The position numbers and the translations under genes are program-made. A stretch of 64,000 bases of DNA from Gallibacterium trehalosifermentans. GTDB lineage: Bacteria > Pseudomonadota > Gammaproteobacteria > Enterobacterales > Pasteurellaceae. Positions 26,768 through 34,963 of this stretch are shown here, piece after piece. The stretch is from the NCBI RefSeq assembly GCF_042433055.1, contig NZ_JBHLWB010000001.1:496001-560000 (forward strand), read 5' to 3'. The first letter of the stretch is position 1, and each line of letters opens with the position of its first letter. The notes below the pieces were generated by a model. It saw nothing but the letters and a program-made list of their open reading frames with translations, had not been told where the DNA came from and made no database searches.

Positions 26768-28438
26768 ATGTCAACACAATTTGTTTATACTATGCATCGC
26801 GTGAGCAAAGTTGTGCCACCGAAGCGTCAAATTTTAAAAGATATTTCTTTAAGCTTTTTCCCTGGTGCCAAAATTGGTGTTTTAGGTTTAAATGGCGCGG
26901 GAAAATCTACCCTTTTACGGATTATGGCGGGCGTCGATCAAGAATTTGAAGGCGAAGCACGTCCACAACCAGGTATCAAAATCGGTTATCTGCCACAAGA
27001 ACCGAAACTCTCTCCAGAACAAACTGTGCGTGAAGCGATTGAGGAAGCGGTTGCCGAAGTAAAAACCGCATTAACGCGTTTAGATGAAGTTTATGCGTTA
27101 TACGCTGATCCTGATGCGGATTTTGATAAACTTGCTGCGGAACAAGCGCAATTAGAAGCGATTATTCAAGCACATGATGGGCATAATTTACAAAATCAAT
27201 TAGAGCGTGCCGCAGATGCGTTACGTTTACCTGATTGGGAGAGCAAAATTGAACATCTTTCTGGGGGTGAACGTCGTCGTGTCGCGCTTTGCCGTCTATT
27301 ATTAGAAAAACCAGATATGTTATTGCTCGATGAGCCAACCAACCACTTAGATGCTGAATCAGTCGCTTGGTTAGAACGCTTCTTACACGATTATGAAGGA
27401 ACCGTAGTGGCGATTACCCACGATCGTTATTTCCTTGATAACGTTGCTGGCTGGATTCTTGAGTTAGACCGTGGTGAGGGCATTCCTTGGGAGGGCAACT
27501 ACTCCTCTTGGTTGGAGCAAAAAGAGAAACGCTTAGCCCAAGAAGCAGCGACTGAATCGGCTCGTCAAAAATCGATTGAGAAAGAGCTTGAATGGGTGCG
27601 TCAAAATCCAAAAGGTCGCCAAGCCAAAAGTAAAGCACGTATGGCGCGTTTTGAAGAGCTTAATTCTGGTGAATATCAAAAACGCAATGAAACCAACGAA
27701 CTTTTTATTCCACCTGGTCCACGCTTAGGGGATAAAGTCATTGAAGTGGCAAATCTATCAAAATCTTTTGGTGATCGTACGCTGATTGATGACCTTTCAT
27801 TTAGTATTCCTAAAGGGGCGATTGTGGGCATTATCGGCGCAAATGGTGCAGGTAAATCCACTTTATTTAGAATGTTATCTGGTCAGGAACAACCTGATAG
27901 CGGTTCAATTACCTTAGGGGAAACGGTGGTACTCTCTTCTGTCGAACAGTTTAGAGATGCTATGGATAATAGCAAAACTGTCTGGGAAGAGGTTTCTGGT
28001 GGTTTAGATATTATGAAGATCGGTAACTTTGAAATTCCTAGCCGTGCTTATGTCGGTCGCTTTAACTTTAAAGGCGTCGATCAGCAAAAACGCGTGTGTG
28101 AGCTATCAGGGGGTGAACGTGGGCGTTTACATCTCGCCAAACTGCTCCAACGCGGCGGAAATGTGTTACTGCTTGACGAACCAACCAATGATCTTGATGT
28201 GGAAACCTTGCGTGCATTAGAAAATGCGATTTTAGAATTTCCAGGTTGTGTTATGGTGATTTCGCACGACCGTTGGTTCTTAGACCGTATTGCCACCCAT
28301 ATTCTTGATTACGGTGATGAGGGTAAAGTTACTTTCTATGAAGGAAACTTTACAGATTATGAAGAATGGAAGAAAAAGACGTTTGGTGCAGAAGCCGTGC
28401 AACCAAAACGGATTAAATATAAGCGTATTACTAAGTAA
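26768..28438 (+). CDS. ettA: Energy-dependent translational throttle protein EttA
   Basis: An ABC-F ATPase of 556 residues, near the 555 of E. coli EttA. It binds the ribosomal E site and gates entry into elongation according to ATP/ADP. Two ABC domains are visible: Walker A GLNGAGKST (about residue 41), signature LSGGERRRVALCR, Walker B LLLDEPTNHLD; then GANGAGKST (about 358), LSGGERGRLHLAK and LLLDEPTNDLD. The linker between them (EKELEWVRQNPKGRQAKSKARM) is the P-site tRNA interaction motif. No membrane segment. It is transcribed alone, with a terminator right after it. Confidence 0.96.
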   Translation: MSTQFVYTMHRVSKVVPPKRQILKDISLSFFPGAKIGVLGLNGAGKSTLLRIMAGVDQEFEGEARPQPGIKIGYLPQEPKLSPEQTVREAIEEAVAEVKTALTRLDEVYALYADPDADFDKLAAEQAQLEAIIQAHDGHNLQNQLERAADALRLPDWESKIEHLSGGERRRVALCRLLLEKPDMLLLDEPTNHLDAESVAWLERFLHDYEGTVVAITHDRYFLDNVAGWILELDRGEGIPWEGNYSSWLEQKEKRLAQEAATESARQKSIEKELEWVRQNPKGRQAKSKARMARFEELNSGEYQKRNETNELFIPPGPRLGDKVIEVANLSKSFGDRTLIDDLSFSIPKGAIVGIIGANGAGKSTLFRMLSGQEQPDSGSITLGETVVLSSVEQFRDAMDNSKTVWEEVSGGLDIMKIGNFEIPSRAYVGRFNFKGVDQQKRVCELSGGERGRLHLAKLLQRGGNVLLLDEPTNDLDVETLRALENAILEFPGCVMVISHDRWFLDRIATHILDYGDEGKVTFYEGNFTDYEEWKKKTFGAEAVQPKRIKYKRITK

Positions 28439-28448
28439 TCCTAATTAA

Positions 28449-28487
28449 TAAAAAATCCTGTTGTTTAATTAAATAACAGGATTTTTT
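28449..28487 (+). terminator. Intrinsic terminator after ettA
   Basis: A stem of 15 or so bp (AAAAATCCTGTT... / ...AACAGGATTTTT) with a short AT loop and T6, starting 11 bases after the ettA stop. Confidence 0.9.
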
Positions 28488-28588
28488 ACTTTATTCCTTT
28501 TGTGATTTCCCTCTCTTATTTTCTGCTTTTTTATGCTAGAATTTGCAACCGTTTTTGTTCATTTATATTTGGATCTATTGGAGAAAAT

Positions 28589-29059
28589 ATGAAAGTTTTA
28601 GAAGGTCAAGTCGCTGCGCCTAATGCGAAAATTGCCGTCGTGATCGCACGTTTTAATAGTTTTATTAATGATAGTTTATTAGAGGGGGCGCTTGATGCCT
28701 TAACACGTATCGGTCAAGTTAACGAGGAAAATATTACTATCGTTAAAGCCCCAGGTGCATATGAATTACCGTTAGTGGCTCGCCGTTTAGCCTCAAGCAA
28801 AAAATTTGATGCGATTGTAGCATTAGGGACGGTGATTCGTGGTGGTACAGCACACTTTGAATATGTTGCTGGCGAAGCAAGCAGCGGTCTTGGTCAGGTA
28901 GCAATGCAAGCGGAAATTCCAGTTGCTTTCGGCGTACTTACTACTGAAAATATTGAGCAAGCTATCGAACGTGCTGGTACTAAAGCAGGCAATAAAGGGG
29001 CTGAAGCGGCATTAGTTGCTTTAGAAATGGTTAACTTATTAGCACAAATTTCAGAATAA
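28589..29059 (+). CDS. ribH: 6,7-dimethyl-8-ribityllumazine synthase
   Basis: Penultimate enzyme of riboflavin synthesis, condensing the ribitylamino-uracil with dihydroxybutanone phosphate. It is cytoplasmic and in other species forms a 60-mer shell or a pentamer. The product is 156 residues from the ATG at 28589 (GGAG seven bases upstream), the usual length. Motifs: VIARFNSFINDSLLEGALDAL, VKAPGAYELPL (substrate loop), ALGTVIRGGTAHFEYV with the catalytic His near residue 90, and IPVAFGVLTTEN. An in-frame earlier start would add an unrelated tail. It overlaps nusB by one base (TAATG). No FMN riboswitch is visible upstream. Confidence 0.96.
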   Translation: MKVLEGQVAAPNAKIAVVIARFNSFINDSLLEGALDALTRIGQVNEENITIVKAPGAYELPLVARRLASSKKFDAIVALGTVIRGGTAHFEYVAGEASSGLGQVAMQAEIPVAFGVLTTENIEQAIERAGTKAGNKGAEAALVALEMVNLLAQISE

Positions 29060-29484
29060 TGACTCAACAAGCAAAACCAACCAAGCGTCGTCGCGCTCGT
29101 GAATGTACTGTGCAAGCCCTTTATTCTTGGTTTGTATCGCAAAATGCGCCAGAAAAAGTTGAACTGGATTTCATCACTGATGAAGATATGAAAGGCGTTG
29201 ATTTACCCTATTTTCGCAAGTTATTTCGTGAAACCATTAATAATCTAGACACGCTCGAAGCGTTGTTCTCGCCTTATTTAGATCGTTCTATTGCAGAACT
29301 TGGTACGATTGAACGTGCGATCCTTTCTGTAGCGGTGTATGAACTAAAATTTTTACCTGATGTGCCTTATAAAGTGGTTATCAACGAAGCGATCGAAGTG
29401 GCTAAAGTATTTGGTGCAGAAGAAAGCCATAAATATATCAATGGAGTATTAGATAAAGTTGCGCCACAATTAGGGCGTAAATAA
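29059..29484 (+). CDS. nusB: Transcription antitermination factor NusB
   Basis: NusB, 141 residues, binds boxA RNA with S10 (NusE) in rRNA antitermination complexes. The N-terminal KRRRARECTVQALYSW helix is diagnostic, with FRETINNLDTLEALFSPYLDR and LGTIERAILSVAVYEL further on and the typical PYKVVINEAIEVAKVFG ending. It is translationally coupled to ribH by the TAATG overlap. The ribH-nusB-thiL-pgpA order is typical of gammaproteobacteria. Confidence 0.96.
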   Translation: MTQQAKPTKRRRARECTVQALYSWFVSQNAPEKVELDFITDEDMKGVDLPYFRKLFRETINNLDTLEALFSPYLDRSIAELGTIERAILSVAVYELKFLPDVPYKVVINEAIEVAKVFGAEESHKYINGVLDKVAPQLGRK

Positions 29485-29532
29485 TTTTTGCTTATCAATA
29501 ACTTTAGGTGATAAATAATTTTGGACTTTTCG

Positions 29533-29556
29533 CCTTATCTGAGCAATCAGATAAGG
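29533..29556 (+). promoter_or_regulatory. 10-bp hairpin with GNRA tetraloop before thiL
   Basis: A perfect 10-bp stem (CCTTATCTGA / TCAGATAAGG) closed by a GCAA tetraloop, in the 97-base gap between nusB and thiL. No T-run follows, so it is not a typical terminator. It may be an RNA processing or stability element. It directly abuts an upstream in-frame ATG at 29558. Confidence 0.5.
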
Positions 29557-29581
29557 TATGCCAACCAAGGATTGTAAAACT

Positions 29582-30562
29582 ATGACCGATAATGGCGAAT
29601 TTGATATTATTCGACGTTATTTTGCGTGCTCAAACCGTCAACCCCGCCGTGATGTTTTGCTCTCTATCGGCGATGATTGCGCGATTACTGAAATCAAACC
29701 TAACCGCCGTTTGGCAATGACAACGGATACCCTTGTCGAAGGTACGCACTTCTTGCCGACAATTTCCCCTGCTGACTTAGCCTATAAAGCTGTTGCGGTC
29801 AATTTAAGTGATTTAGCCGCGATGGGAGCAGAACCTGCTTGGCTGAGTTTAGCCCTCACTATGCCGAACATTGATCATCAATGGCTCACTGAGTTTAGTC
29901 AGAGCTTTTTTGCCATTCTTGATCATTACAATGTGGAGTTAATTGGTGGAGACACGACAAAAGGTAAACTCTCTCTCACGATTACTGCACATGGTTTAGT
30001 GGCTAAAGAGAAAATTTTATGTCGGCATAATGCGAAAGTTGGCGATTGGATTTATGTTTCTGGGACGCTTGGCGATAGTGCAGCTGGCTTAGATCTGTTA
30101 TTGAAACAGATGCCTATTGAAAATGCTGATCAGCAATATCTTTTACAACGCCATCTACGCCCAACGCCTCGTGTGTTAATGGGCATGGAGCTAGCAGGTA
30201 TTGCCAATGCGGCGATTGATCTCTCCGATGGCTTAATTTCTGATTTACAACATATTCTCGATCGCAGCCAATGTGGTGCGGTGATTGAACTTGATAAATT
30301 ACCCCTTTCTGAGCAACTCTTACGCCAATATCCACCTGAACAAGCATTACAATTTGCCCTTGCTGGTGGGGAAGATTACGAGTTATGTTTTACGGTATCC
30401 GAGCCTCAACGTGAAAAAATGGAGCGCACTTTAAAATATCTCGGCGTTGCTTACCACTGTATTGGGCAAATTCGGGCAAATAAACAATTACAATTTACGC
30501 AACATCATCAACCAGTAGAGGTAACCGTTTCTCATGGCTTCGACCACTTCAGCGAAAAATAA
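29582..30562 (+). CDS. thiL: Thiamine-monophosphate kinase
   Basis: Phosphorylates thiamine monophosphate to thiamine diphosphate using ATP. The product is 326 residues from the ATG at 29582, which aligns with the usual GEFDIIRRYF start; an ATG at 29558 is possible but sits against a hairpin and lacks a usable ribosome site. Motifs: SIGDDCAIT, TTDTLVEGTHF, AYKAVAVNLSDLAAMGAEP and LIGGDTTKG (PurM-like metal and nucleotide sites), then AIDLSDGLISDL and ALAGGEDYELCF. The 3' end overlaps pgpA by 29 bases. Confidence 0.95.
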   Translation: MTDNGEFDIIRRYFACSNRQPRRDVLLSIGDDCAITEIKPNRRLAMTTDTLVEGTHFLPTISPADLAYKAVAVNLSDLAAMGAEPAWLSLALTMPNIDHQWLTEFSQSFFAILDHYNVELIGGDTTKGKLSLTITAHGLVAKEKILCRHNAKVGDWIYVSGTLGDSAAGLDLLLKQMPIENADQQYLLQRHLRPTPRVLMGMELAGIANAAIDLSDGLISDLQHILDRSQCGAVIELDKLPLSEQLLRQYPPEQALQFALAGGEDYELCFTVSEPQREKMERTLKYLGVAYHCIGQIRANKQLQFTQHHQPVEVTVSHGFDHFSEK

Positions 30563-31043
30563 GCATAACGCATTACAAAACATTAAACTTGCCAATCCTG
30601 TACATTTTCTTGCCGTAGGTTTTGGTTCTGGTTTAATTTCACCTGCACCTGGGACGTGGGGAACCTTAGCGGGGTTACTCGTCGGTTTATTGCTATTACA
30701 CTGGCTTCCTGTTTCGCTCTTTTTTGTGCTGACAGTGATTGCTTTTCTGCTAGGTATCTATTTATGTCATAAAACCGCAGAAGATATGCAAGTACATGAT
30801 CACGGGGCGATTGTTTGGGACGAAATTGTGGCGATTTGGTTAGTGCTTTGTGCTTTACCTAATTATTCTTGGACGTGGTGTTTAGCGGCATTTGTGCTAT
30901 TTAGACTCTTCGATATTTTGAAACCAATACCAATTCGTTACTTTGATCGCCGTTTAAAAACGGGGTTTGGCATTATGTTTGATGATTTACTGGCGGCACT
31001 CTATGCCATTATATTGATCATGCTTTACCAATGGTGGCTATAA
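30534..31043 (+). CDS. pgpA: Phosphatidylglycerophosphatase A
   Basis: Inner-membrane lipid phosphatase that removes the terminal phosphate of phosphatidylglycerophosphate to give phosphatidylglycerol. It has 169 residues. Family motifs are FGSGLISPAPGTWGTLAG near residue 30, VWDEIVAIW near 94 and FGIMFDDLLAALYA near 146, with about four hydrophobic segments. It starts inside the 3' end of thiL (29-base overlap), so expression is coupled. The next gene begins 12 bases later. Confidence 0.95.
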   Translation: MASTTSAKNKHNALQNIKLANPVHFLAVGFGSGLISPAPGTWGTLAGLLVGLLLLHWLPVSLFFVLTVIAFLLGIYLCHKTAEDMQVHDHGAIVWDEIVAIWLVLCALPNYSWTWCLAAFVLFRLFDILKPIPIRYFDRRLKTGFGIMFDDLLAALYAIILIMLYQWWL

Positions 31044-31055
31044 AGGGAGTGTTTT

Positions 31056-31682
31056 ATGTTGTGGAATATTATGATCGTGCATTTATTAGGATTAATGAGC
31101 CCTGGTCCCGATTTTTTCTATATCAGCCGCACTGCCGCCAGTCAATCTAAACGCAATGCCATCTGTGCAGTTATCGGTATTAGCCTCGGTGTTGCCTTTT
31201 GGGCAACTGCTGCCTTGTTAGGGTTGGCAATCATCTTTTCTACCAGTGAATTATTACACGGTATTGTGGTGTTACTTGGTGGCGGTTATTTAACCTATAT
31301 TGGCTATAAAATGTTAAATGTGCGAGCAAATGTCAGTTTTGCCAAAGAACAGCAACAAATACAAACACAAACGACAATTAAGCAAGAAATTTTAAAAGGG
31401 TTATTGGTTAACCTTTCTAATGCAAAAGTGGTGATTTACTTTAGCAGCGTGCTATCACTCTATTTAGCTAACGTAACGGGCTTCCAGCATATTTTATTGG
31501 TATTGGCAATTATTTTGCTGGAGACGTTTGTTTATTTCTATGTGATTGCCCTGCTGTTCTCTCGTCCAGCTGCAAAACGTTTTTATAGTCAATATAGCCG
31601 TTGGTTAGATAATGCTGCAGGGCTTGTCTTTATCGCATTTGGCTTATACTTAGTCTATTCTGCGTTTCACTATTTATTTTAG
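31056..31682 (+). CDS. LysE/RhtB-family amino-acid exporter, RhtC-like
   Basis: An inner-membrane exporter of 208 residues with five to six hydrophobic helices. The N-terminal HLLGLMSPGPDFFYISRTA motif is the LysE/RhtB signature and is closest to RhtC (threonine exporter) among those I recall. Also present are GGGYLTYIGYKML, then KGLLVNLSNAKVVIYFSSV. An AAGGGAG Shine-Dalgarno lies between pgpA and this gene, which probably forms the end of the ribH-nusB-thiL-pgpA operon. The stop codon overlaps the matP 3' end on the other strand. The substrate is not certain. Confidence 0.85.
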   Translation: MLWNIMIVHLLGLMSPGPDFFYISRTAASQSKRNAICAVIGISLGVAFWATAALLGLAIIFSTSELLHGIVVLLGGGYLTYIGYKMLNVRANVSFAKEQQQIQTQTTIKQEILKGLLVNLSNAKVVIYFSSVLSLYLANVTGFQHILLVLAIILLETFVYFYVIALLFSRPAAKRFYSQYSRWLDNAAGLVFIAFGLYLVYSAFHYLF

Positions 31683-32120
31683 AAGATCTTTGAGATTTTT
31701 CTTCATCGCTTGAATTTGCGATTCATATAAGACCTTGCTTTCTTGCTCATCAATCATATACATAATGGTTTGCGACAAGGTCATTTTCATTTTACGAGAA
31801 TAGCGGGAAAGGCGATGCCAAACGGCATAATCCAGATCGATTGATTTTTTCTTAGTGGTTTGTTTTTCTGCATTAAAAAAGCGTTTCCGTTTGGCGCGGA
31901 TTGCCTGATCTAATTTCACCACTAAATCAGGCGACATATGATTTTCAATCCATTGTTTCACCGCTTCCGTCTGGTGTTCTAATTTTGTGAGTTGTTGAAT
32001 TTTATCTTCTGCCATGCTCTGCTCTAAATAACGTGTTATGTTTACACCCTCACGTGCTTTGCGTGTTAAATAAAGCCATTTCCACTGCGTTTCTTGGTTA
32101 TCCAGTTTTTGGTAGCGCAT
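31674..32120 (-). CDS. matP: Macrodomain Ter protein MatP
   Basis: A DNA-binding protein of 148 residues that organises the chromosome terminus by binding matS sites. The start chosen (MRYQKLDNQETQWKWLYL) matches the family; it has GAGG 10 bases upstream, whereas a start four codons earlier does not fit. The motif AIRAKRKRFFNAEKQTTKKK, then SIDLDYAVWHRLSRYSRK, is the diagnostic basic and ribbon-helix-helix region. It overlaps the end of the RhtC-like gene tail to tail by 9 bases. Its presence does not by itself place this window near the terminus. Confidence 0.95.
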   Translation of the reverse strand: MRYQKLDNQETQWKWLYLTRKAREGVNITRYLEQSMAEDKIQQLTKLEHQTEAVKQWIENHMSPDLVVKLDQAIRAKRKRFFNAEKQTTKKKSIDLDYAVWHRLSRYSRKMKMTLSQTIMYMIDEQESKVLYESQIQAMKKNLKDLLK

Positions 32121-32245
32121 AATGAACCTCACAAATTAGCCTAAATTTTAGGCGCAAAACATTCACATTTTTATTGCAGTTACAAGGTAACTCGCTGATT
32201 ATAGAGTTTTTTTTGTCATTAAGCTATGCAATATTCAGACTAAAT

Positions 32246-32998
32246 TTATAACCCAATCAATTTATCTCGCAACAGCCCTAACCATTCACGCAATACCAAT
32301 CCCGATTGATAGAAACTGACAGGTTGGGGAATAAAGTTAAGTAATCCACTACTTGAGGCGCGCTGACTCAAGGTTGGTGCAGGCAAGACGTCAAACCCTT
32401 GACGCTGGAATGCCGCAACTGCGCGTCGCATATGCCATTCATTGGTTACTAAAATCACGCGCTGAATCGCTTTTCCCGCTGCTGTTTGATCAAACAATTT
32501 ACGCAAATAGATCGCATTTTGTTCCGTCGTGTTGGATTTATTATCAAGCCATGCGGCTTCAATTTGAAAAAAGCGTTGTAATTCACTCCCCATCACCTTG
32601 GCTTCATTATCCACCCCGCCACTAATGGCAATCGGCAAGCCTGTTTTTTGCTGTAAATAGACCGCATAACGCATTCTCTCTAATGGTAATGCCGCTGTTG
32701 TGGAATAAGATTCTGGGTAATCGCTATAACGCAAGCCACCGCCTAATACCACTATCACTTGTCCTTGTGTGTAAATCGCTGGATTTGGTCGCTCTAACGC
32801 AATATGACGCAGCAATAAATCAGAAAAGAAAGGGGTACTGATGAGATAAGCGAGTAATAATGAACCCGCTAATAACGTTTTGGCTGTTTTTTGCCAGCGG
32901 GTAAATAGCAAAATAAACGCCAATAAACCAAATAAAATCAGATTAAATGGCGGTAAAATGGCGGCTTCAATGACTTTTTTTAGAATGACTGCAAACAT
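32246..32998 (-). CDS. YdcF/ElyC-family DUF218 membrane protein
   Basis: A protein of 250 residues with two N-terminal membrane helices (about residues 13-30 and 38-58) and a periplasmic DUF218 domain. The domain shows QVIVVLGGGLRYSD, LPIAISGGV and VILVTNEWHMRRAVAAFQ, the conserved Gly-, Asn/Glu- and Arg-containing motifs. E. coli ElyC, of the same family and layout, affects peptidoglycan and undecaprenyl-phosphate use; SanA and YdcF are relatives. Function here is inferred from family only. It appears monocistronic, with 80 bases to the next gene. Confidence 0.8.
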   Translation of the reverse strand: MFAVILKKVIEAAILPPFNLILFGLLAFILLFTRWQKTAKTLLAGSLLLAYLISTPFFSDLLLRHIALERPNPAIYTQGQVIVVLGGGLRYSDYPESYSTTAALPLERMRYAVYLQQKTGLPIAISGGVDNEAKVMGSELQRFFQIEAAWLDNKSNTTEQNAIYLRKLFDQTAAGKAIQRVILVTNEWHMRRAVAAFQRQGFDVLPAPTLSQRASSSGLLNFIPQPVSFYQSGLVLREWLGLLRDKLIGL

Positions 32999-33078
32999 AC
33001 GTTATTGCCTCAGTGTATTAAACAAAGTTATCCATTAACTTTTACCACATTATTAACTCAAGGAACCCATTAACTATC

Positions 33079-33270
33079 TTATATAGCCCTGTTCTTGAAA
33101 TTAGCTTTATCGACCATCTGCTTATCTTGTTGTGATTTTGCTTGTTGGCGTAACGCTTCGGCGACGAAACGAATCGCTTCGCCACTATTAATACCTTGCT
33201 GCATCAACTGTTGAATTTTTTCCACCGCTTGTTGCTGCTGTTCGTGAGTTAAATTTAATGTATCTAGCAT
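33079..33270 (-). CDS. yoaH: UPF0181 protein YoaH
   Basis: A small cytoplasmic protein of 63 residues. The core LTHEQQQQAVEKIQQLMQQG, then INSGEAIRFVAEALR, matches UPF0181 (YoaH), whose function is unknown. The extra C-terminal tail is basic. It lies 16 bases downstream of sohB on the same strand, with an AGAAAAAGAGA-type ribosome site, so the two are probably cotranscribed. Confidence 0.88.
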   Translation of the reverse strand: MLDTLNLTHEQQQQAVEKIQQLMQQGINSGEAIRFVAEALRQQAKSQQDKQMVDKANFKNRAI

Positions 33271-33286
33271 TTTTTTCTCTTTTTCA

Positions 33287-34375
33287 TCAGAAAAATAAAT
33301 TACGTTGTTGATAAAATGCTTTTTCTACCACATTAGCCGCACTTTCTTCTGCTTGTTTACCTAATTTTTGTGCCAGTGATTTTTTCATGCAATATTTCAC
33401 TTGTAACACATCTTTCTCCGCTAATGCCTGTAAAATCACATCATCACTGGTTTTAATGTCATCAACTAAGGCAAGCGATAATGCCTGTTTTCCAAACCAA
33501 TGTTCCCCTGTTGCCACTTGCTCAATCGCTACTTGCGGACGATGTTCGGCGACAAACTGCTTAAACAGTTGATGGGTTTCTTCCAATTCTTGTTGGAATT
33601 TTTGTTTTCCTTTTTCGGTATTTTCACCCAGCATCGTAACGGTACGTTTATATTCCCCTGCCGTCATTACATCAACATCGACATCATGTTTCTTTAACAA
33701 ACGATGAATATTCGGTACTTGCGCTACGACACCAATCGATCCGAGAATAGCAAAAGGCGCCGCCACAATTTTATCTGCCACACACGCCATCATATAACCG
33801 CCACTTGCCGCTACTTTATCCACAGCAACGGTCAGTGAAATGCCTCGATCGCGTAAACGTTGTAATTGTGAGGCAGCAAAACCATAACCATGTACCACAC
33901 CACCAGGGCTTTCTAAACGTAATAATACTTCGTCTTTTTCTGGACGTGCCACCGCTAAAATCGCATTTAATTCTTCACGCAATGCGTTGGTCGCACTCGC
34001 TTGAATATCACCATGAAAATCTAATACAAATAAACAAGGCTTTTGTTGGGCAAAAAGATCGGCTTCGCTCTGTTCTACGGTACCGTTTTCCTGTTGTTTC
34101 GCTTTTTTCTTCGCCGCTTTTTCCTCTGCTTTTTCTTGTTTTTTACGGCTTTTAGCAAGCTGCTTCGCTTGTTGTTCATCTAAACGAAACTCTTTTAATA
34201 CTTGTTGTTGATCTTTATATTGTTCATTTAAATTGGTAATGCGTAACTCGCCCGTTTTATGCTGATTTTTCTGTTTTAATGTAAAAATCACCCCAAAAAT
34301 CACTGCAATAATGACTACAAGGGTGATCACTTCTAAAATAAACACACTATAGTTGAGTAAAATATCTGCCCACAT
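33287..34375 (-). CDS. sohB: Membrane-bound peptidase SohB (S49 family)
   Basis: A signal-peptide-peptidase-like serine protease of 362 residues. An N-terminal membrane helix (about residues 12-32) is followed by a long Lys/Glu/Gln-rich charged linker (60-100), then the SohB/SppA S49 domain. FVLDFHGDIQASATNALREE and LRLESPGGVVHGYG form the first fold motif. VAASGGYMMACVADKIVA carries the catalytic Ser, and the TAGEYKRTVTMLGENTEKGK region carries the candidate Lys. The length is close to E. coli SohB. It may clear membrane or periplasmic protein fragments. It is first in a pair with yoaH. Confidence 0.93.
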   Translation of the reverse strand: MWADILLNYSVFILEVITLVVIIAVIFGVIFTLKQKNQHKTGELRITNLNEQYKDQQQVLKEFRLDEQQAKQLAKSRKKQEKAEEKAAKKKAKQQENGTVEQSEADLFAQQKPCLFVLDFHGDIQASATNALREELNAILAVARPEKDEVLLRLESPGGVVHGYGFAASQLQRLRDRGISLTVAVDKVAASGGYMMACVADKIVAAPFAILGSIGVVAQVPNIHRLLKKHDVDVDVMTAGEYKRTVTMLGENTEKGKQKFQQELEETHQLFKQFVAEHRPQVAIEQVATGEHWFGKQALSLALVDDIKTSDDVILQALAEKDVLQVKYCMKKSLAQKLGKQAEESAANVVEKAFYQQRNLFF

Positions 34376-34474
34376 CGCTTAATCCTTATTTTCATTTCAA
34401 TTTGTCAAAGCGGTTTATGATACTTGATTTTTTGTTTTTGGGAAGCGGATTTAGGTTTGGGGTTGGTTTTTGGT

Positions 34475-34830
34475 TTTAGGTTTCGCCCTAAAGGGCGACC
34501 TCATTTTATTCACAAGTTAGCTCAGATCACTTGCTTACCCTACGGGTCGCTGCAAGCAGCGCTCAAAAAGCTATCGCTTTTTGTTCTGCTCGTACAAAAA
34601 ATTAACGAAAAAGAAAAGGTTCCCTTGTGTCTTGCCCGAATGCAGGAAAGATTTTTAGACAAAAAACGTCTAATTTTTATGAGCTGTGCGAAGAAAAATA
34701 TCAGTTTTTTGTCGCTCGAAAAATCTTGACGGAATGAGGAAATAGCAAGGCACTAGGGTGTGCTTTTTTTTGCCTACTTTTCTTTGCACAAGCAAAAAAA
34801 AGTAGGTCGCCCTTTAGGGCGAAACCTAAA
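34475..34830. mobile_element. Dispersed MITE-like repeat, copy A, with perfect 27-bp inverted ends
   Basis: The ends 34475-34501 and 34804-34830 are perfect 27-bp inverted repeats (left end begins TTTAGGTTTCGCCC), each containing a CGCCCTAAAGGGCG palindrome. Inside are an arm (about 34502-34590) and a core (about 34617-34790). Both recur downstream of potD (40.6-40.9 kb), with the arm in the opposite arrangement. There is no transposase; short frames in it are shadows. The whole element occupies the gap between sohB and pepT. Confidence 0.75.
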
Positions 34831-34920
34831 TCTAAATCTAAATCTAAATCTAAATCTAAATCTAAATCTAAATCTAAATCTAAATCTAAATCTAAATCTA
34901 AATCTAAATCTAAATCTAAT
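34825..34920. repeat. Hexanucleotide microsatellite (TCTAAA)n
   Basis: Sixteen units of six bases: 14 perfect TCTAAA plus a variant first (CCTAAA) and last (TCTAAT) unit. It begins inside the right inverted end of copy A, so it seems to have grown from the element's final CCTAAA. It ends 44 bases from the pepT stop. Six-base units do not shift reading frames. Confidence 0.95.
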
Positions 34921-34963
34921 TAAAAATATAATAAAAAGTATTTATAAAAAACAAACAAATACC

